The notes under the pieces are model-generated. The model was given only the letters and a program-made list of their open reading frames with translations, did no database searches and was not told where the DNA came from. A stretch of DNA of 64,000 nucleotides, taken from NCBI RefSeq assembly GCF_030445035.2, contig NC_080695.1:51849954-51913953 (forward strand), read 5' to 3'. This DNA comes from Dasypus novemcinctus (Eukaryota > Chordata > Mammalia > Cingulata > Dasypodidae). The position numbers and the translations under genes were made by a program. Shown in pieces: positions 1 to 13,575 of this stretch (positions are counted from its first letter, which is position 1; each line of letters starts with the position of its first letter).

Positions 1-384
1 TTTCAAAGATCTTGATCATGAATTCAGACAATTTGGTTCAAATGATTTTATTTCCCTTAATTATTCTCTTGCATATTAGTTTATGAATGAAGAGATTAAG
101 GATTTATACCAATCAAATCATCGTTCTCAGAAATTTTACGATGGTAAATTTGGGGTGAGAGAAAATAAAGGAAATATTTATACCTTTCAAGAATAAAACA
201 TTTCAAATGAGTTTTGAAGGGAAAGTGAGAAATATTTGAAATAATACAAAAGCTAACATTTTTACTGTTTAACATATGGCAAGCCCTGTGCTTAACTTCT
301 TGCCTGAGTTATTTCAGTCAATCCTCACCAAAATCCTATGACGTTATTTGAGCTCTTTAAAATTCTTGTATTACTTTTCTTTCT

Positions 385-537
385 TTATTAAATTTTTAAT
401 GTTCCCCTTTGCCCTCAGGGCTCCATCATCTGTCTGTTCATTGTCTGCTTATCTCCTTTAGGAGGCACTGGAAATTGAACCCAGGACCTGTCATGTGGGA
501 CACGGGTGCCCAATTGCTTGAGCCACATGCCCTACAG
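385..537 (-). repeat. Old DAS-type tRNA-derived SINE, fragment
   Basis: The minus strand reads as a SINE head with the GAGCCACAT and GAACCCAGGACCT signatures of armadillo SINEs on the + strand at about 470-530. An eroded T/C-rich tail lies to the left. No clear target duplication is visible. Confidence 0.7.
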
Positions 538-1181
538 CAGTTTGAAAGTTGAAGAAATGAAGGATCATAGAGATTCATCCATTTTTGTATGGTCACAGCT
601 CCAAAATGATGGAACTGCAATTTGCAGTAGATTTTTCATTCTTTGCTATTTTCTACTATGAGAATATGTAAAACAATGTAGAAAGCCTCTGTAGATCTGC
701 TGTTGAAAAGCTCTTGGGTTCCATGTGTCTCTGATGCAAACCTTAACAACTGACTCTAAAGAAAAGGACTAACCAAGTCCTTATCTTCAGACTTCAATCC
801 TAAGAAAATTCCACACAGCTTTTGAGAATAACTGAGACTATGTTGGTTTAGTAGATTCAGGGCCCTCTGTTTTATTAAGTTCAGAGAAGAATCATCGTTT
901 CCATGTTTAGAATGTTTATTATTTGAAAAATCAAATAAAACTAAACTAAAAAGCCTGGGAGGAAAAGAGAAATCCTGTAATCTTTTCTGCATGTGAAGAG
1001 GGTCTTCTTTCCTTATCGCAATGCCTTCTGGGTGAATCTTCAAGGACTCAGTAGACATGAATTCCCACAGCTGTTTACTCCCCCTGAGGATGGTCCTCCA
1101 TGTTCCTCCTCTCTCTCTGGTGTTGCACAGCATTTCAACATGCACACACCTTTCCATACCCTCGCCAGCAGCTCATGCCTG
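538..1181. other. Unique AT-rich sequence
   Basis: I see no gene or recognisable repeat. The short open frames on both strands lack start context, splice signals or any recognised domain. Confidence 0.5.
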
Positions 1182-1193
1182 ATTATTCCTCTT

Positions 1194-2638
1194 TTTTTTT
1201 TTTTTAAATTCATTTTAAAAATATATATATTACATTTAAAAAATATGAGGTCCCATTCAACCCGACCGCCCCCACCCCCCACTCCCCCCACAGCAACACT
1301 CTCTCCCATCATCATGACACATCCATTGCACCTGGTAAGTACATTTCTGGGCATCGCTGCACCCCATAGTCAATGGTCCACATCATAGCACACACTTTCC
1401 CATGTTCCATCCAGTGGGCCCTGGGGGGATCTACAATGTCCCATAGTTGTCCGTGAAGCACCACCCAGGACAACTCCAATTCCCGAAAACGCCTCCACAT
1501 CTCATCTCTTCCTCCCATTCTCCGCACCCAGCAGCCACCATGGCCACCCTTCCCACACCAATGCCACATTTTCTTTGTGGACATTGGATTGGTTGGGTCA
1601 ATTGCACATCTATGTCAAGTGGGGGCTTAGATTTCACATGGATACTGGATGCAATCCTCCTGCTTTCAGCTGTAGGCACTCTAGGCTCCATGGTGTGGTG
1701 GTTGACCTTCTTCAACTCCATGTCAGCTGAGCGGGGTAAGTCCAATAAATCAGAGTGTAGGAGCTGAAGTCTGTTGAGGCTCAGGGCCTGGCTATCATAT
1801 TGTCAGTCCAGCGATTCAAATCCCCTAGATATATCTTAAACCCCAGCACCAACTACAATTCCAGTAAAGTAGCATGAAAGGCTTGTGAAAAGAGATCCCA
1901 TCTGAGTCCAGTTCCATCACGCAGAAACACCAGCTCCAAAGAAGCACCATCTGACATGGCAGGGAACCCCATCTGTCATGACCATAGAACCCGTGGGTGT
2001 CTTTATCCCTCAAAAGAACCAATACCTGGGGTTGTATCTACTTTATCTGTCTCTTAGACTCTGCTCAGTTGTGCATAAGGGCAATCCTTCTGACAACCTC
2101 CAGACTCTTTTTTAGAGACTCGTAGCCATATAAACTCATTTCTCCTTTCCATTTCCCCCTTACATTAGGTCAAACAGCATTTTAAAGTCACATTATTATA
2201 TGTAGACAGGGATATTCTGCCGATCTGCATTGAACCTTTAATTCAAGGTCATTAGAAAGTTGCATCTTCAGCTGGTATTTGGTAGTGATCCCTCGGTGCC
2301 AGGGAGGCTCATCCCTGGGTTTCATGTCCCACGCTGGGGGGAATGCACTGCATCTACATGCTGAGTTTGGCTTTGAGACTGGCCACATTTGAGTAACATG
2401 AAGGCTGACAGGAGGAAACTCCCAGGCACAATGCTGCTCTAAGCTTTGTTCTTATTGCAGGCATATAGGCTCACAAGCATCGTCATTAGTATCAGGAGCC
2501 CACTGTTGGACCCTCATTCCTTCCTGGTTCTTACTGTTGCACCTGGGGGACTGCCGCTGCTCCCCTAGGGACCACAACAGAGCCCCCCCGGCCAGGAACC
2601 CAGTACCCCCCCAGCTGTTGTTTTTAATTGTTTCCACT
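1194..2638 (-). mobile_element. L1 LINE, 3' UTR segment of a 5'-inverted insertion
   Basis: A T-run at about 1192-1205 is the poly(A) tail of a minus-strand L1. To its right lies the long C-rich 3' UTR, recognisable because the same sequence recurs at 7136-7345, 30010-30640 and 56565-57130. The segment ends abruptly at about 2638, where ORF2 sequence begins in the opposite orientation. Together with 2639-3350 it forms one insertion flanked by the 12-bp direct repeat attattcctctt at 1182-1193 and 3351-3362. The left copy merges with the T-run, so its exact right edge is ambiguous. The 3' UTR assignment rests on these internal repeats and on family knowledge. Confidence 0.85.
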
Positions 2639-3350
2639 ACATAGAAAACCCTGAGAGATCTACAACAAAGCTTCTAGAACTAATAAATGAGTTTAGTAAA
2701 GTCGCAGGTTATAAGATCGATGCACAAAAATCAGTAGCATATCTGTACACCAATAATGAGCAAGATCAGGAGGAAATCAAGAAACAAATACCATTCACAA
2801 TAGTAAATTAAAAAATCAAGTACTTAGGAATAAATTTAACTAAAGAGGTAAAAAACTTATACACTGAGAACTATACAAGACTGTTCAAGGAAATCAAAGA
2901 AGACCTAAATAAATGGAAGAATATTCCTTGTTCATGGATAGGAAGACTGAATATCATTAAGATGTCTATCTTACCAAAACTGATTTACACATTCAATGCA
3001 ATCCCAATAAAAATCAACACAGCCTTCTTTAAGGAACTCGAAAAACTAACTATGAAATTTATTTGGAAAGGAAAGAGGCCCTGAATAGCCAAAGACATAT
3101 TGAAAAAGAAAAACGAAATTGGAGGACTCACACTACCTGACTTCAAAACATACTACAAAGCTACAGTAGTGAAAACAGCATGGTATTGGCATAAGGAGAG
3201 GCACACAGACCAATGGAATCGAATTGAAAGTTCTGATATAGAACCTCATATATATAGCCATATAATATTCTATAAAGCCACCAAACCCTCTCAACTGGGA
3301 GAGAATGGCCTATTCAACAAATGGTGCCTGGAGAACTGGATAGCCATATA
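2639..3350 (+). mobile_element. L1 LINE, inverted ORF2 segment (twin priming)
   Basis: The + strand encodes the part of L1 ORF2 just after the reverse-transcriptase catalytic box. The frame runs through [44 protein letters not shown] and FIWKGKRP to [10 protein letters not shown], with only two in-frame stops. It lies head to head with its own 3' UTR at 1194-2638, and the ORF2 end is missing between them. This is the known product of twin priming during L1 insertion. Few disabling changes suggest a fairly recent event. The element is defective and codes for nothing intact. Confidence 0.88.
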
Positions 3351-3362
3351 ATTATTCCTCTT

Positions 3363-4769
<1,407 letters not shown>

Positions 4770-4852
4770 TTAATTAATTTTTTTAGTAGCTACCACGATG
4801 GAACCTGGGACCTCGTGCATACAAAGCAGGTGCTTAACCACTGAGCCCACTT
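4770..4852 (-). repeat. Short SINE head fragment
   Basis: The + strand reads gaacctgggacctcgtgc followed by aaccactgagccca, the reverse complement of the tRNA-like head of DAS SINEs. The remainder of the element is absent or eroded. Confidence 0.65.
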
Positions 4853-6399
4853 CATTTTTATAAGGTTTAGACCTTACCACTGCTATCAAAAAGCAATAAA
4901 ACAGAAAAAAATTTTATGAACCATGGTGTTTTATTTAATAGTATCAACAGATATATTTATTTGATCATTTCAAATATTAAAATTTGGACATTTAAAATAT
5001 GCTGACTTATATAATTAGGATTAAGTATAATATCTCACAATAGATGTTTAAAATCCTGGCACTCTAATCTGGAAAAGCAAAGAAAACAAAACAAAGCCAT
5101 AAAAAGACAAGTTCCCTAATTTGAACAGAAATACAGTTTAATGACTTCACCCACTATGGACCATAAAATGTAAAAGCTATGAAATAGACAAAAATAATAA
5201 GCCTCATCATGTCTCTGGAATTTATTGTAGGCATTAATCCAAAACCATTACACAAATTTCAAAATATAGTTTGTTTAAAACTTATAAATGAAAATTACTC
5301 TGAAACTTATGATAAACTTGCAATTTTTATCAAATGTTTAGAAAGGAAAAACAGGATTTTGTAGGTAAAATGAGTTGAAGTACATTTAGACAACTTTCTT
5401 CTACTTGGCATTGTCTTCATATTGATTGAGATGGTGAATTTTACCATTAGAAACTTAAAAAATATGCTATTCTAACTAAAATCTCCAAGTTGCAATGAAT
5501 GAAGTAACCAAAGAGAGAGGAAAGCAATCCAAGTGGAGAGATCAACTGAGTTGGACATATAGGTAGATAATCATACACACTATAGAAAATTGGGAAGACT
5601 ATCCTCTATCTTTATTAAGAAGAAATCTTGCTCACACAGTTTAGTGAAAACAATTAAACAACAAATCTTTTGGAAAAACTCATATTTTGTAAAAATTCAT
5701 CTTCCTTTATGTGCATTTAAGTATAATACAACCTAAGACAGAATTATTTTCAACTGTCTCTGTAAATCCAGACACAGGTGGAGTAAGAAATCACAGCTTC
5801 ACTTAGGGAGATCCATGTAAGTTTGATTATACAGAAAATAAATGACAAAATGCCATGGTCTCATAGACATAATATAAATGTGTTACTCTGGATACAGAGT
5901 TTTGTACCTCATTGTTTATTTAATGAGTTTATAAACTTTTTCATAACTACAAATGTTATTGATTGAGAAAAGTCCATTAATAAAAATAACATCCAAGAAA
6001 ATCAAAGGAAACAGTTTTTTTCCCCTCATTTAATACCTAAGAAGTCTAGAGTGTATATGGAGCTAAAAATGTTTTCTTTTATCTATAAACTGTTGAACAG
6101 TTTCAGCCCACATAATAAACACTATTATGAATAAATGTTATTTCTATTCCTTAATTTCATTAAAGACTTAGTTTTATTATTTTTATTATTATTATAGTTT
6201 ATTGTTATTACATTGCTTGGGCTCTTGAAATCATAGGAGATTGTGTGTCCAGTGTTAACACAGATGATAAGATAACTTGGGGGGAGTTGAATATTTTATC
6301 CCCCTTTTGGTGTTTCATAAAGTATGTTAGTGTACTAAAAACACAGAGAAATCCAGCAGGGATTCACCTTCTTCAACTTTATTTAACTCTGAAATTCAA
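4853..6399. other. Unique AT-rich intergenic sequence
   Basis: No gene or clear repeat recognised. Homopolymer-rich and AT-rich, as expected of intergenic or intronic DNA. Confidence 0.5.
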
Positions 6400-6491
6400 A
6401 TATTTAATTGATCACAGAGCAAATTCAGTCTTTGTACCACCCATTAGTAATATAGGGAGCTGGTGTTCTACAGAACATTTGAGAAGCACTG
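6400..6491 (-). repeat. Possible hAT (MER5-like) end
   Basis: The segment ends in tttgagaagcactg, close to the reverse complement of the cagtggttctcaa termini of MER5/Charlie-type nonautonomous hAT transposons. The match is short, so the family call is tentative. Confidence 0.35.
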
Positions 6492-6504
6492 ATCTTTTCC
6501 AATA

Positions 6505-6660
6505 TTCACATTTATAGATAACAATGTCACGTCTCAGAGAGGTTTAACTAATTTATCCAAGTTCCTATAACCAGAAAATGACATAATGTGGTTATAAGAC
6601 CCAGATCTTATAAATGTCAGTTTCTTACTCATCCCACTAGCACACAATCTAATCCTATGT
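6505..6660 (+). repeat. MIR SINE
   Basis: The order of motifs fits the ancient MIR core: tctcagagaggtttaacta, a degraded ccaagttcctataacc block, then acccagatctta. It is diverged, as expected of a pre-eutherian repeat. Confidence 0.7.
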
Positions 6661-7135
6661 GTTGTAGCAAGAGTAAAATTGTCCTGGACCATTAACTTAC
6701 TTATCTGGCTTGACAGGACTACAAATCCATTGAGACAAAAACTGTTCATCTTTGCTCATTAATACACATCCTGCAGCTAGCTTGCTGTCCAGAAGAAGCC
6801 AAGATGTACTTGATTTGTTAATAAAAAATAGATGAAAGGATGATGAACTTTGACAAAAAATGATGTCAGTCATTACTTTAAGGATATTTTACCTGCTAAA
6901 TAATGTTTTTTTTTCATATTTTCCTTTAATAAAGAACTAATGCTATGAAAGGAGTTGCTTTTGATGAAATGTATCTATTTATGAAATAACAATTAACAGG
7001 TTAAGAGTATACAAGACTCGTTATTCAAATTATTCCTCTCTTGCACTGAAAAATGAAACATCTGGCTTTACATAGGGTCCTGAGTTGTGTGTATATGGTT
7101 GATTTGAATTTTATGATTATTTTTGTGAATGGGAA

Positions 7136-7345
7136 TTATTTTTTTTCTTCATTTTTTTAATGTTACATTCAAAAAATATGAGGTCCCCATATACCCCCCA
7201 CCACCCCCACTCCACTCCTCCCCCCATAACAACAACCTCCTCAATCATCATGAGACATTCATTGCATTTGGAGATACATCTCTGAGCACCGCTGCACCTC
7301 ATGGTCAATGGTCCACATTATAGCCCACACTCTCCCACAGTCCTT
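7136..7345 (-). mobile_element. 5'-truncated L1, 3' end only
   Basis: This is the terminal 200 bp of the xenarthran L1 3' UTR in minus orientation: a T-rich tail, then aaaaaatatgaggtcccc, a C-rich tract and tcatcatgagacattcat. It matches the start of the 1194-2638 segment and 30640 downward in reverse. Confidence 0.85.
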
Positions 7346-8454
7346 ATTAAGGATACAGTTGTGCCTTTTTTTCCCATGGAGCTATTTATTATCAATGCAA
7401 ACAACTTTTATGCACATGCAAAGTTATTAGACATACATGTGGCTCAAGAAATTTAGAAAATTACAATTAATTAGAATTTAAATATCAAACATTGCAATTG
7501 AACTTAGTCTCAATTACACAGAAATGAATTCATTGTATTTTATAGCATTTCTGAGTAAAGACCCATTTTAATTTAAATGAGATAACAATGACAATAATAT
7601 TTTAAAGGCTTCTTAGGTTGCTTAATTTGTATATCAGCTATATTAAGATGAATAATGACATTAAATGTAGACATTTAATATAAGTGAATATTTGTACATA
7701 TATGATGCATTACAAATAGTTTATATTCACATGGTTTCTGGATTTTTAATTTATACAGCAAGTACCAGATATTCAGATTTAATTAAAATCCTTAAAACCC
7801 ACAGGCCAAATCAACAGGGAAACGGACTATTTCAAGCAGTTTTATTGAAATATTTAGTAAAAAATAACCATAATTTTCATAAATGTGTCTTGTTTCAAGG
7901 TTTTATACTTGGAGTCAACATACTACATACTGTGAGAAAAATCGTTCCATCCCTAACTTTTTACATATAGTTTATAGATGTTACAATACTTATTATCCAG
8001 TTCCTTATATAAACATTTCTTGACTTGTCCTATAATGATTTATTTTATGCTCAAGATATAATCTAAATTTTTAGATATAGCTATTTGATCATTACAATCA
8101 GATCTTTTTGATATTTATTGTTCCAGAAATTTGAGGAAACATGCTGAACTAATATATATATTCACAACATTTAAAATATAATGTCAGAAATCTATGCAAA
8201 GTAATCATATTCACATTGAAACAAAATGTGAAATAAAGTGACATAGAGGATTTTGATATTACTTAACATTTGCAAGTTATTAACTCTTAACCACATTTCA
8301 TAACAAAGGTAATATATAATGCAATGATATACAATTATTCTTTGCTAATAAAATTAAGAAATTGATGGTGCAATAATGAAATAAAGGAATATTTTTAAAA
8401 ATTTCTGTTGCATGAAAAATGTGGATTAATTTACTTAAGTCATTCTATTGCCTG
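7346..8454. other. Unique AT-rich intergenic sequence
   Basis: No gene or repeat recognised. The 92-codon open frame at 7692-7970 is AT-driven and has no recognised motif. Confidence 0.5.
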
Positions 8455-9102
8455 ATTCATACTTTGCCCCCACCCCAAGATGGCTGTCATCTGTTTGCTT
8501 GCTGTTTTTGCTTGTTGTTTATGTGCTGTTATTGTTGCTCATTACTTTAGCTCATCTGCTAATTTTTTTGTTTAACTTTTGTTTTTTTGTGTGTTTTTGC
8601 TCATTGTCTGCCTGTGGTCTGTTTGCTTTTTCTTTAGGAGGTACCGGGAACTGAACTCAGGATCTTCATGTGGGAGGTGGGCACTCAACGACTTGAAGCA
8701 CATCTGCTGCCAGTTCTTTGCTTTTGCTCATTGTCTCCTTGTTGTTTTTGCTCACTGTCTGCTGGTTATCTTTTCTTGTTGTCTTTTCTCATTGCCTACT
8801 CTTGTTTTTGCTCATTGTCTGCTCACGTTTTTGGTAAATGTCTGCACCCCATATGTGCGATTCACGTGAATCTACCAAGATCTCTGTTCTCATGCCCTAT
8901 GGAATGTCTTAACTTCTGAAATCCCTGGTATCACCCCTCATTTTTCTCTCTTTGTGGAGTGCTCTCTTCATTCTCTGAACTGCCATCAGAGATTCTCTCC
9001 TGTCCGTAAGTCCCAATGAAGCGTATGCCTGACTAAATGCCAGGTGTGTTCTCGAGTCTAGTGGCTGCACAACTTGTGCCCTTTTGGAGTTGGGTTCTAA
9101 CA
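8455..9102 (+). mobile_element. LTR-like retroviral fossil with an embedded SINE
   Basis: The right part, about 8830-9102, resembles the R/U5 end of a class I-type LTR: a polyadenylation-like region near 9015 and an ending in ggttctaaca. The left part is SINE material (see 8470-8830). The left LTR edge and target duplication were not found, so the extent is uncertain. It looks old and broken. Confidence 0.35.
8470..8830 (-). repeat. DAS-type SINE with repeated tail motif
   Basis: The head on the minus strand lies at about 8630-8710 (aggaggtaccgggaactgaa on the + strand). The motif tttttgctcattgtctgc, or a near copy, recurs at about 8595, 8722, 8747 and 8807. This suggests a head-bearing copy next to one or more headless tails of the same SINE family. 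Confidence 0.6.
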
Positions 9103-10936
9103 ATAGCCTTAGTAAATGCTTTCTTTTTAATGACTACATGCATCATGTGCACCTATAGAAAATACAAGGCAGTTGATAAATACGTAAAATTCAAAAATTA
9201 TTCACACATTAAAGAGGTTAATTATAAATGTGTTTAAAATTCAATGTGAAAAGCAAGATATGACCACAGCTGCATCCCTGATCTCTTTAAGCATTTTCTC
9301 CAGATTTCATATATCAGTTAATAATTAAATATCAAGAAAACAAATGAGCCAACAAAATTTGTTGAATTCAATGAGGAGATTAAAGAAAGAAGAAAGAGGC
9401 AAACTTGGGGGATCCTAACATTGCCTATGATCCCAAAGGGCTAACGGTTTAATGGGGTTCAAAGGACATAAGGAACAAAAAGTAGAAGAGAAAGAAATGA
9501 ACATGAATTGATATATTCAGGACTTAGAGAAGGGAACATCTTGAGCAGTTCTAGAAGTATAATAAGGATAATTAGGAAAATACAGGAGGCAAGGAGAATG
9601 CAGTAAGCATTTATTTGAAAGTGAAAACTTATAAGGGATTTGAGGGACTACATCAGTCTGAATTAAAAGAAAAGAGACAGAGATATATCTTTTGGGATTA
9701 TGAAGAGTCCTGAGTACCAAGAAAACAACGTTGCATAATGGCACAGCACTGAAGGATTTTTAAGACGGTTATTAATCACATGATCAAAGTGACATTCTGG
9801 AACAATGAAGAGTGCGACACTGTGATTTAAAAAAAGGCAGAGACAGAACCGTCAGTTAGAGAGTTATCACTTTAGTTCAAGAGAATGGAAACATTGTGGA
9901 GAACAGACTATTTTAAAATGAAAAATAAACAAGTGCCATAAAAAAAGAAGTGTCATAAAAAGCTTTATTGCAAATTTCACTTACTTTAGGAAGTATTTCA
10001 AGATTTCATGATAAACTGTGATGAGTTCTCTAGGAAAGGAAGTTTTGACCTTATTTTCATTTATTACGCAGAACATAAAGACCAGGCAACATTGGTGAAG
10101 GGACACTGGGACAATCCAAAAGTTTGGGGAGTGGCCCTGTCCTCATGTCCACTTCTAATATCTCTCGACTCTTATAACTATCCCTCCAACCTGCCTCAAT
10201 TCTATTTATATGACCAACATCCACTCCCCTGTGTCTAGTTCCTTGATCACAAAATCTAATAGGATTGAGTTGATCACAAATGATTAATTGGTGGTTGGCT
10301 AAATCACATATCCATTAGTCATTCTTTATTCCATTTCTAGCATTTTTATTCCCTAATTACTTGCCATCAAAATTTTGCAAGACTTGTGATAGAATAGAGA
10401 ATTCTTTCAAGTTTTAGCATCCAAGAGATGATAGTGTAGCATCACGAAATTTATGGTCTGTCATTTTAAAAAATATCCTAAAACCAAAGAACTGACTTTA
10501 AAAATAGAGTAATAATAATTTTCAAGTGACTGCAACTTGTTAGTAAAATAATATATTTTGAATTATGAGCCCCTATTGAATTACATTCTCTGGAGGACAA
10601 CCCCTTTCATGATTCAATTATCTGGTCATAGAGTATTTATATGAATACAGAAAGGGTAAAAGCAGAGAATTGAGAATTGAATTTGTCTTAATAATTTAAA
10701 TAAGTATAGATAATGTAAGTTTAATGTCTATTAAATAATTTCCCTGTAGTTTTCCCAAATGTGGACTCATAAACCCACTGTCTGAACAATTTTAGTTTTC
10801 TGCAGAATCAAATACTTATAATACACGTTCAATTATAGACTAGATTCAAGTAAACAATGTAGCACTTAATGAAAGCAAACTAAAAAATATATAGCTTTCA
10901 AAATCATAAAGAGAGCTGCATTACAAAAAAAAATAA
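9103..10936. other. Unique intergenic sequence
   Basis: No gene recognised. Segments near 9340-9990 may be eroded repeats, but I cannot name a family. Confidence 0.45.
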
Positions 10937-11324
10937 GGGAAGCGGACTTTGGCCCAGTGGTTAGGGTGTCCGTCTACCACATGGGAGGTCCGCGGTTCAA
11001 ACCCCGGGCCTCCTTGACCCGTGTGGAACTGGCCATGTGCAGTGCTGATGCACGCAAGGAGTGCCGTGCCACGCAAGGGTGTCCCCCGCGTGGGGGAGCC
11101 CCATGCTCAAGGAGTGCGCCCCTGAGGAGAGCCGCCCAGCGTGAAAAGAAAGAGCAGCCTGCCCAGGAAAGGCACCGCCCACACTTCCCATGCCGCTGAC
11201 GACAACAGAAGCAGACAAAGAAACAAGACGCAGCAAATAGACACCAAGAACAGACAACCAGGGGAGGGGGGGAAATTAAATAAATAAATAAATCTTTAAA
11301 AAAATAATAATAAATAAATAAATA
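10937..11324 (+). repeat. DAS-III-type SINE, full length
   Basis: A complete tRNA-derived SINE. The A-box region is ggcccagtggttaggg and the B-box region is ggttcaaacccc. A GC-rich body with repeated caaggagtgc motifs follows, then a TAAA-rich tail. It is the clearest evidence that the host is an armadillo. Low divergence from the other copies suggests a young insertion. RNA polymerase III boxes are visible, but any transcription is inference. Confidence 0.92.
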
Positions 11325-12779
11325 TCTTGCATTTGCAGAACTATGTAGATTCATATAATAAGCTAGAAACCCCAAATATTTCAGTTTCCTTCACAATTTA
11401 TGTGCAAACTCATGCTGTAACAGTCAACGGGAAAAGAAGCACGCTTTTAAGAGTTGGAAGTTTCAATATTTGCAGCAGACATTCAGGGAAGAAAACTGAC
11501 AATAAACCTTCCACAGTTGGGAACAAATAAGAAAACAAGGCATTAAAAAGATGTAGCTAAGAGGCATGACATGAAAAGATGGTGGTGAGAGATGTTCCAG
11601 GGTTTCCTCCCAAACACAAACTCTTGAAACAACCAGCAAAAACTGACAGAGCCATTTTATTTGAGTTTCCAAAAACAAAGCGCTGCAGTAACTGGGTAAG
11701 TTCCAAATCTAGAAAAAGGTGATTTAAAAACTGCAGGAAAACTGTTGCTGGTTCTTTCCTCACCTGCTTCCCAGCACAATGTGAAGCCAGCCCACAATCT
11801 CAGTGTGGGTCTCTATTCCAGGTCCTGGAAAGAGCCCCTTTCTGTATACTGCTGTCAACCGGAAGGACTGAACCAGGACACTGTCTCAAGCTCACTGTCC
11901 CAGAACCTGACCTGTATGCAGGAACAACCCACCAGCAGCTAAATCAGTGTAAGAAACAATCAAATTCTAAAAGTCTGAGACAAAGGATTATCAGCTTTCA
12001 GAGATACAGTAAACTGTGTATTCTTTCTGTATTCTTTCTGTAATTTTCCTATAAGTTTGAAATTATTTCAAAATAAAACATTTTATGTTAAAAATTAAAG
12101 ATATGTAGTAGAGTGATCAGGAGTAGGAAAAAAGACTATTTCATAGGGAAAAGAGGGGTCATCAGATCCCTGTAAAGAGGGAAAACACTAAGACCAAGAA
12201 CAAATGCCCAGGACAAGACATACTTAGAAAAGACCAGACACGGCCCTGTTCAGACTGTTCTTCAGGTTCATTGTGAAAAGGAGTAAGCTCCAAAGGAGCT
12301 CAGTACCCAACACAGAGTCAACCTGAAGGAACTGCGAAAAGTATTTTTAGTTTGTATGTTCTTTGTTTTTGTTAGCTCCTGGTACTCAAGGAAACCCCTA
12401 TCTGGTCATATAACTAGGTGGATAAAAGCTTAAGGATAGACATTTCTAGGGCTACATCACTGATTTAATATATTAAAATATTAAAAATAATAGACAATAA
12501 AAAACATTGGAAGGAGAAAAAAAGAATAGTGGGGATGGAGAGAATAGGAGACAGTAGAGATCCAACCTACTCTTCTTCCATAAAGGTTACATTTTTCAAT
12601 ATGAGAATATATAATAGCATATTTTGAATCAAATTCCATTCTCAGTCTAGTTCTCCAATTTTCATGGCCAGTGGGCTTGAGAGTTCATTTTATCCTCACT
12701 TAAATAAAATCTTATTTTTATTGTCATACTTTTATGAAAAACATCTTAAAAAATAAAATAAAATGTACATTGTGTAACA
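11325..12779. other. Intergenic sequence, possibly eroded L1 in part
   Basis: 11560-12100 contains aacaaccagcaaaaactgac and ends with attatttcaaaataaaaca, both reminiscent of L1M-type 5' and 3' regions. It may belong to the L1 that follows. No gene is supported. Confidence 0.35.
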
Positions 12780-13575
12780 AAAGATTAAAAGGCATATGAA
12801 GAAACCAGAAATGACGGCCCAACCAAAAGATTAAGGTAAAACAACAAAGCGGCTCAATAAAGACCAGACTTTTTGGCCACACCATTCAAAGACATTAAAC
12901 TAAATGGTCAAAAATATGCTCAAAGACCTAAAGAGAAACACTGAGAATGAAGTGAATCATATCAGGAAAATGATATATGAACAAAATGAGAATTTTGATA
13001 AAGAAAAAGAAATTCTAAAAAAGAGCCAAACAGAAATACTGGAACTGAAAATTACCACAACTGAAATTTTTAAAAATTACCTAGAGGGGATCAACAGAAC
13101 ATTGGAACTGGCAGAAGAGAGAATAAGTAAACTTGAAGATAGGATAAGTGAAAGGATTCAGTCTAAGATTAAGAAGAAATAAAAGTGAATAGAGCCTATG
13201 GGACTTGTGGGGCACCACAGACCATATCGAAATATGTGTTATTGGAGTCCCAGAGAAAGAAGGATAGAAGGGGACAGAAGGAATATTTGAAGAAATAATG
13301 TCAGAAAACTTCCCAAATTTAAGAAAAGACATGAATATCAATATTAGAAAGTTCAGCAAAATCCAAACAGAATAAATGCAGAGAGATACATAAACAGAAA
13401 CAATCAAACTGTCAAAAGCCAAAGACAATGCAAATATCATGAAAGCTGCAAGAGAGAAACAATATGTCAGGTACAAGGGGCCTTCAATAAGATTCAGTGC
13501 CAATATCTCATCAGGAACTATAGGGGCAATAAAGCAGGAGGGCAACATAGATAAAGGACTGAAAGAAAATAATTG
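12780..13575 (+). mobile_element. Old L1 (L1M/HAL1-like), ORF1 region
   Basis: An open frame at 12904-13182 (93 codons) encodes the charged coiled-coil N-terminal half of an L1 ORF1 protein, with IRKMIYEQNENFDKEKEILK and ELAEERISKLEDRISERIQS. In other frames, remains of the RNA-binding C-terminal half follow to about 13575, including KAAREKQYV- and GPSIRFSANISS-like pieces. The full protein is about 300-350 residues in intact L1s; this copy is broken by stops and frameshifts. It is followed by the inter-ORF region and ORF2 at about 14150. Confidence 0.75.

Noticed and set aside
1312-1767. Overlapping frames of 90-106 codons
   Set aside because: They are C-rich L1 3' UTR read in several frames.
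3100-3351. 83-codon frame as a host gene
   Set aside because: It is L1 ORF2 sequence in a defective insertion.
10957-11375. Opposed frames of 80-133 codons
   Set aside because: They fall within a tRNA-derived SINE. The same peptides recur at 19194-19672, 31012-31432 and 61098-61481, wherever the SINE occurs.
12904-13182. 93-codon coiled-coil frame as a host gene
   Set aside because: It is the N-terminal half of an L1 ORF1 and continues into broken L1 sequence.
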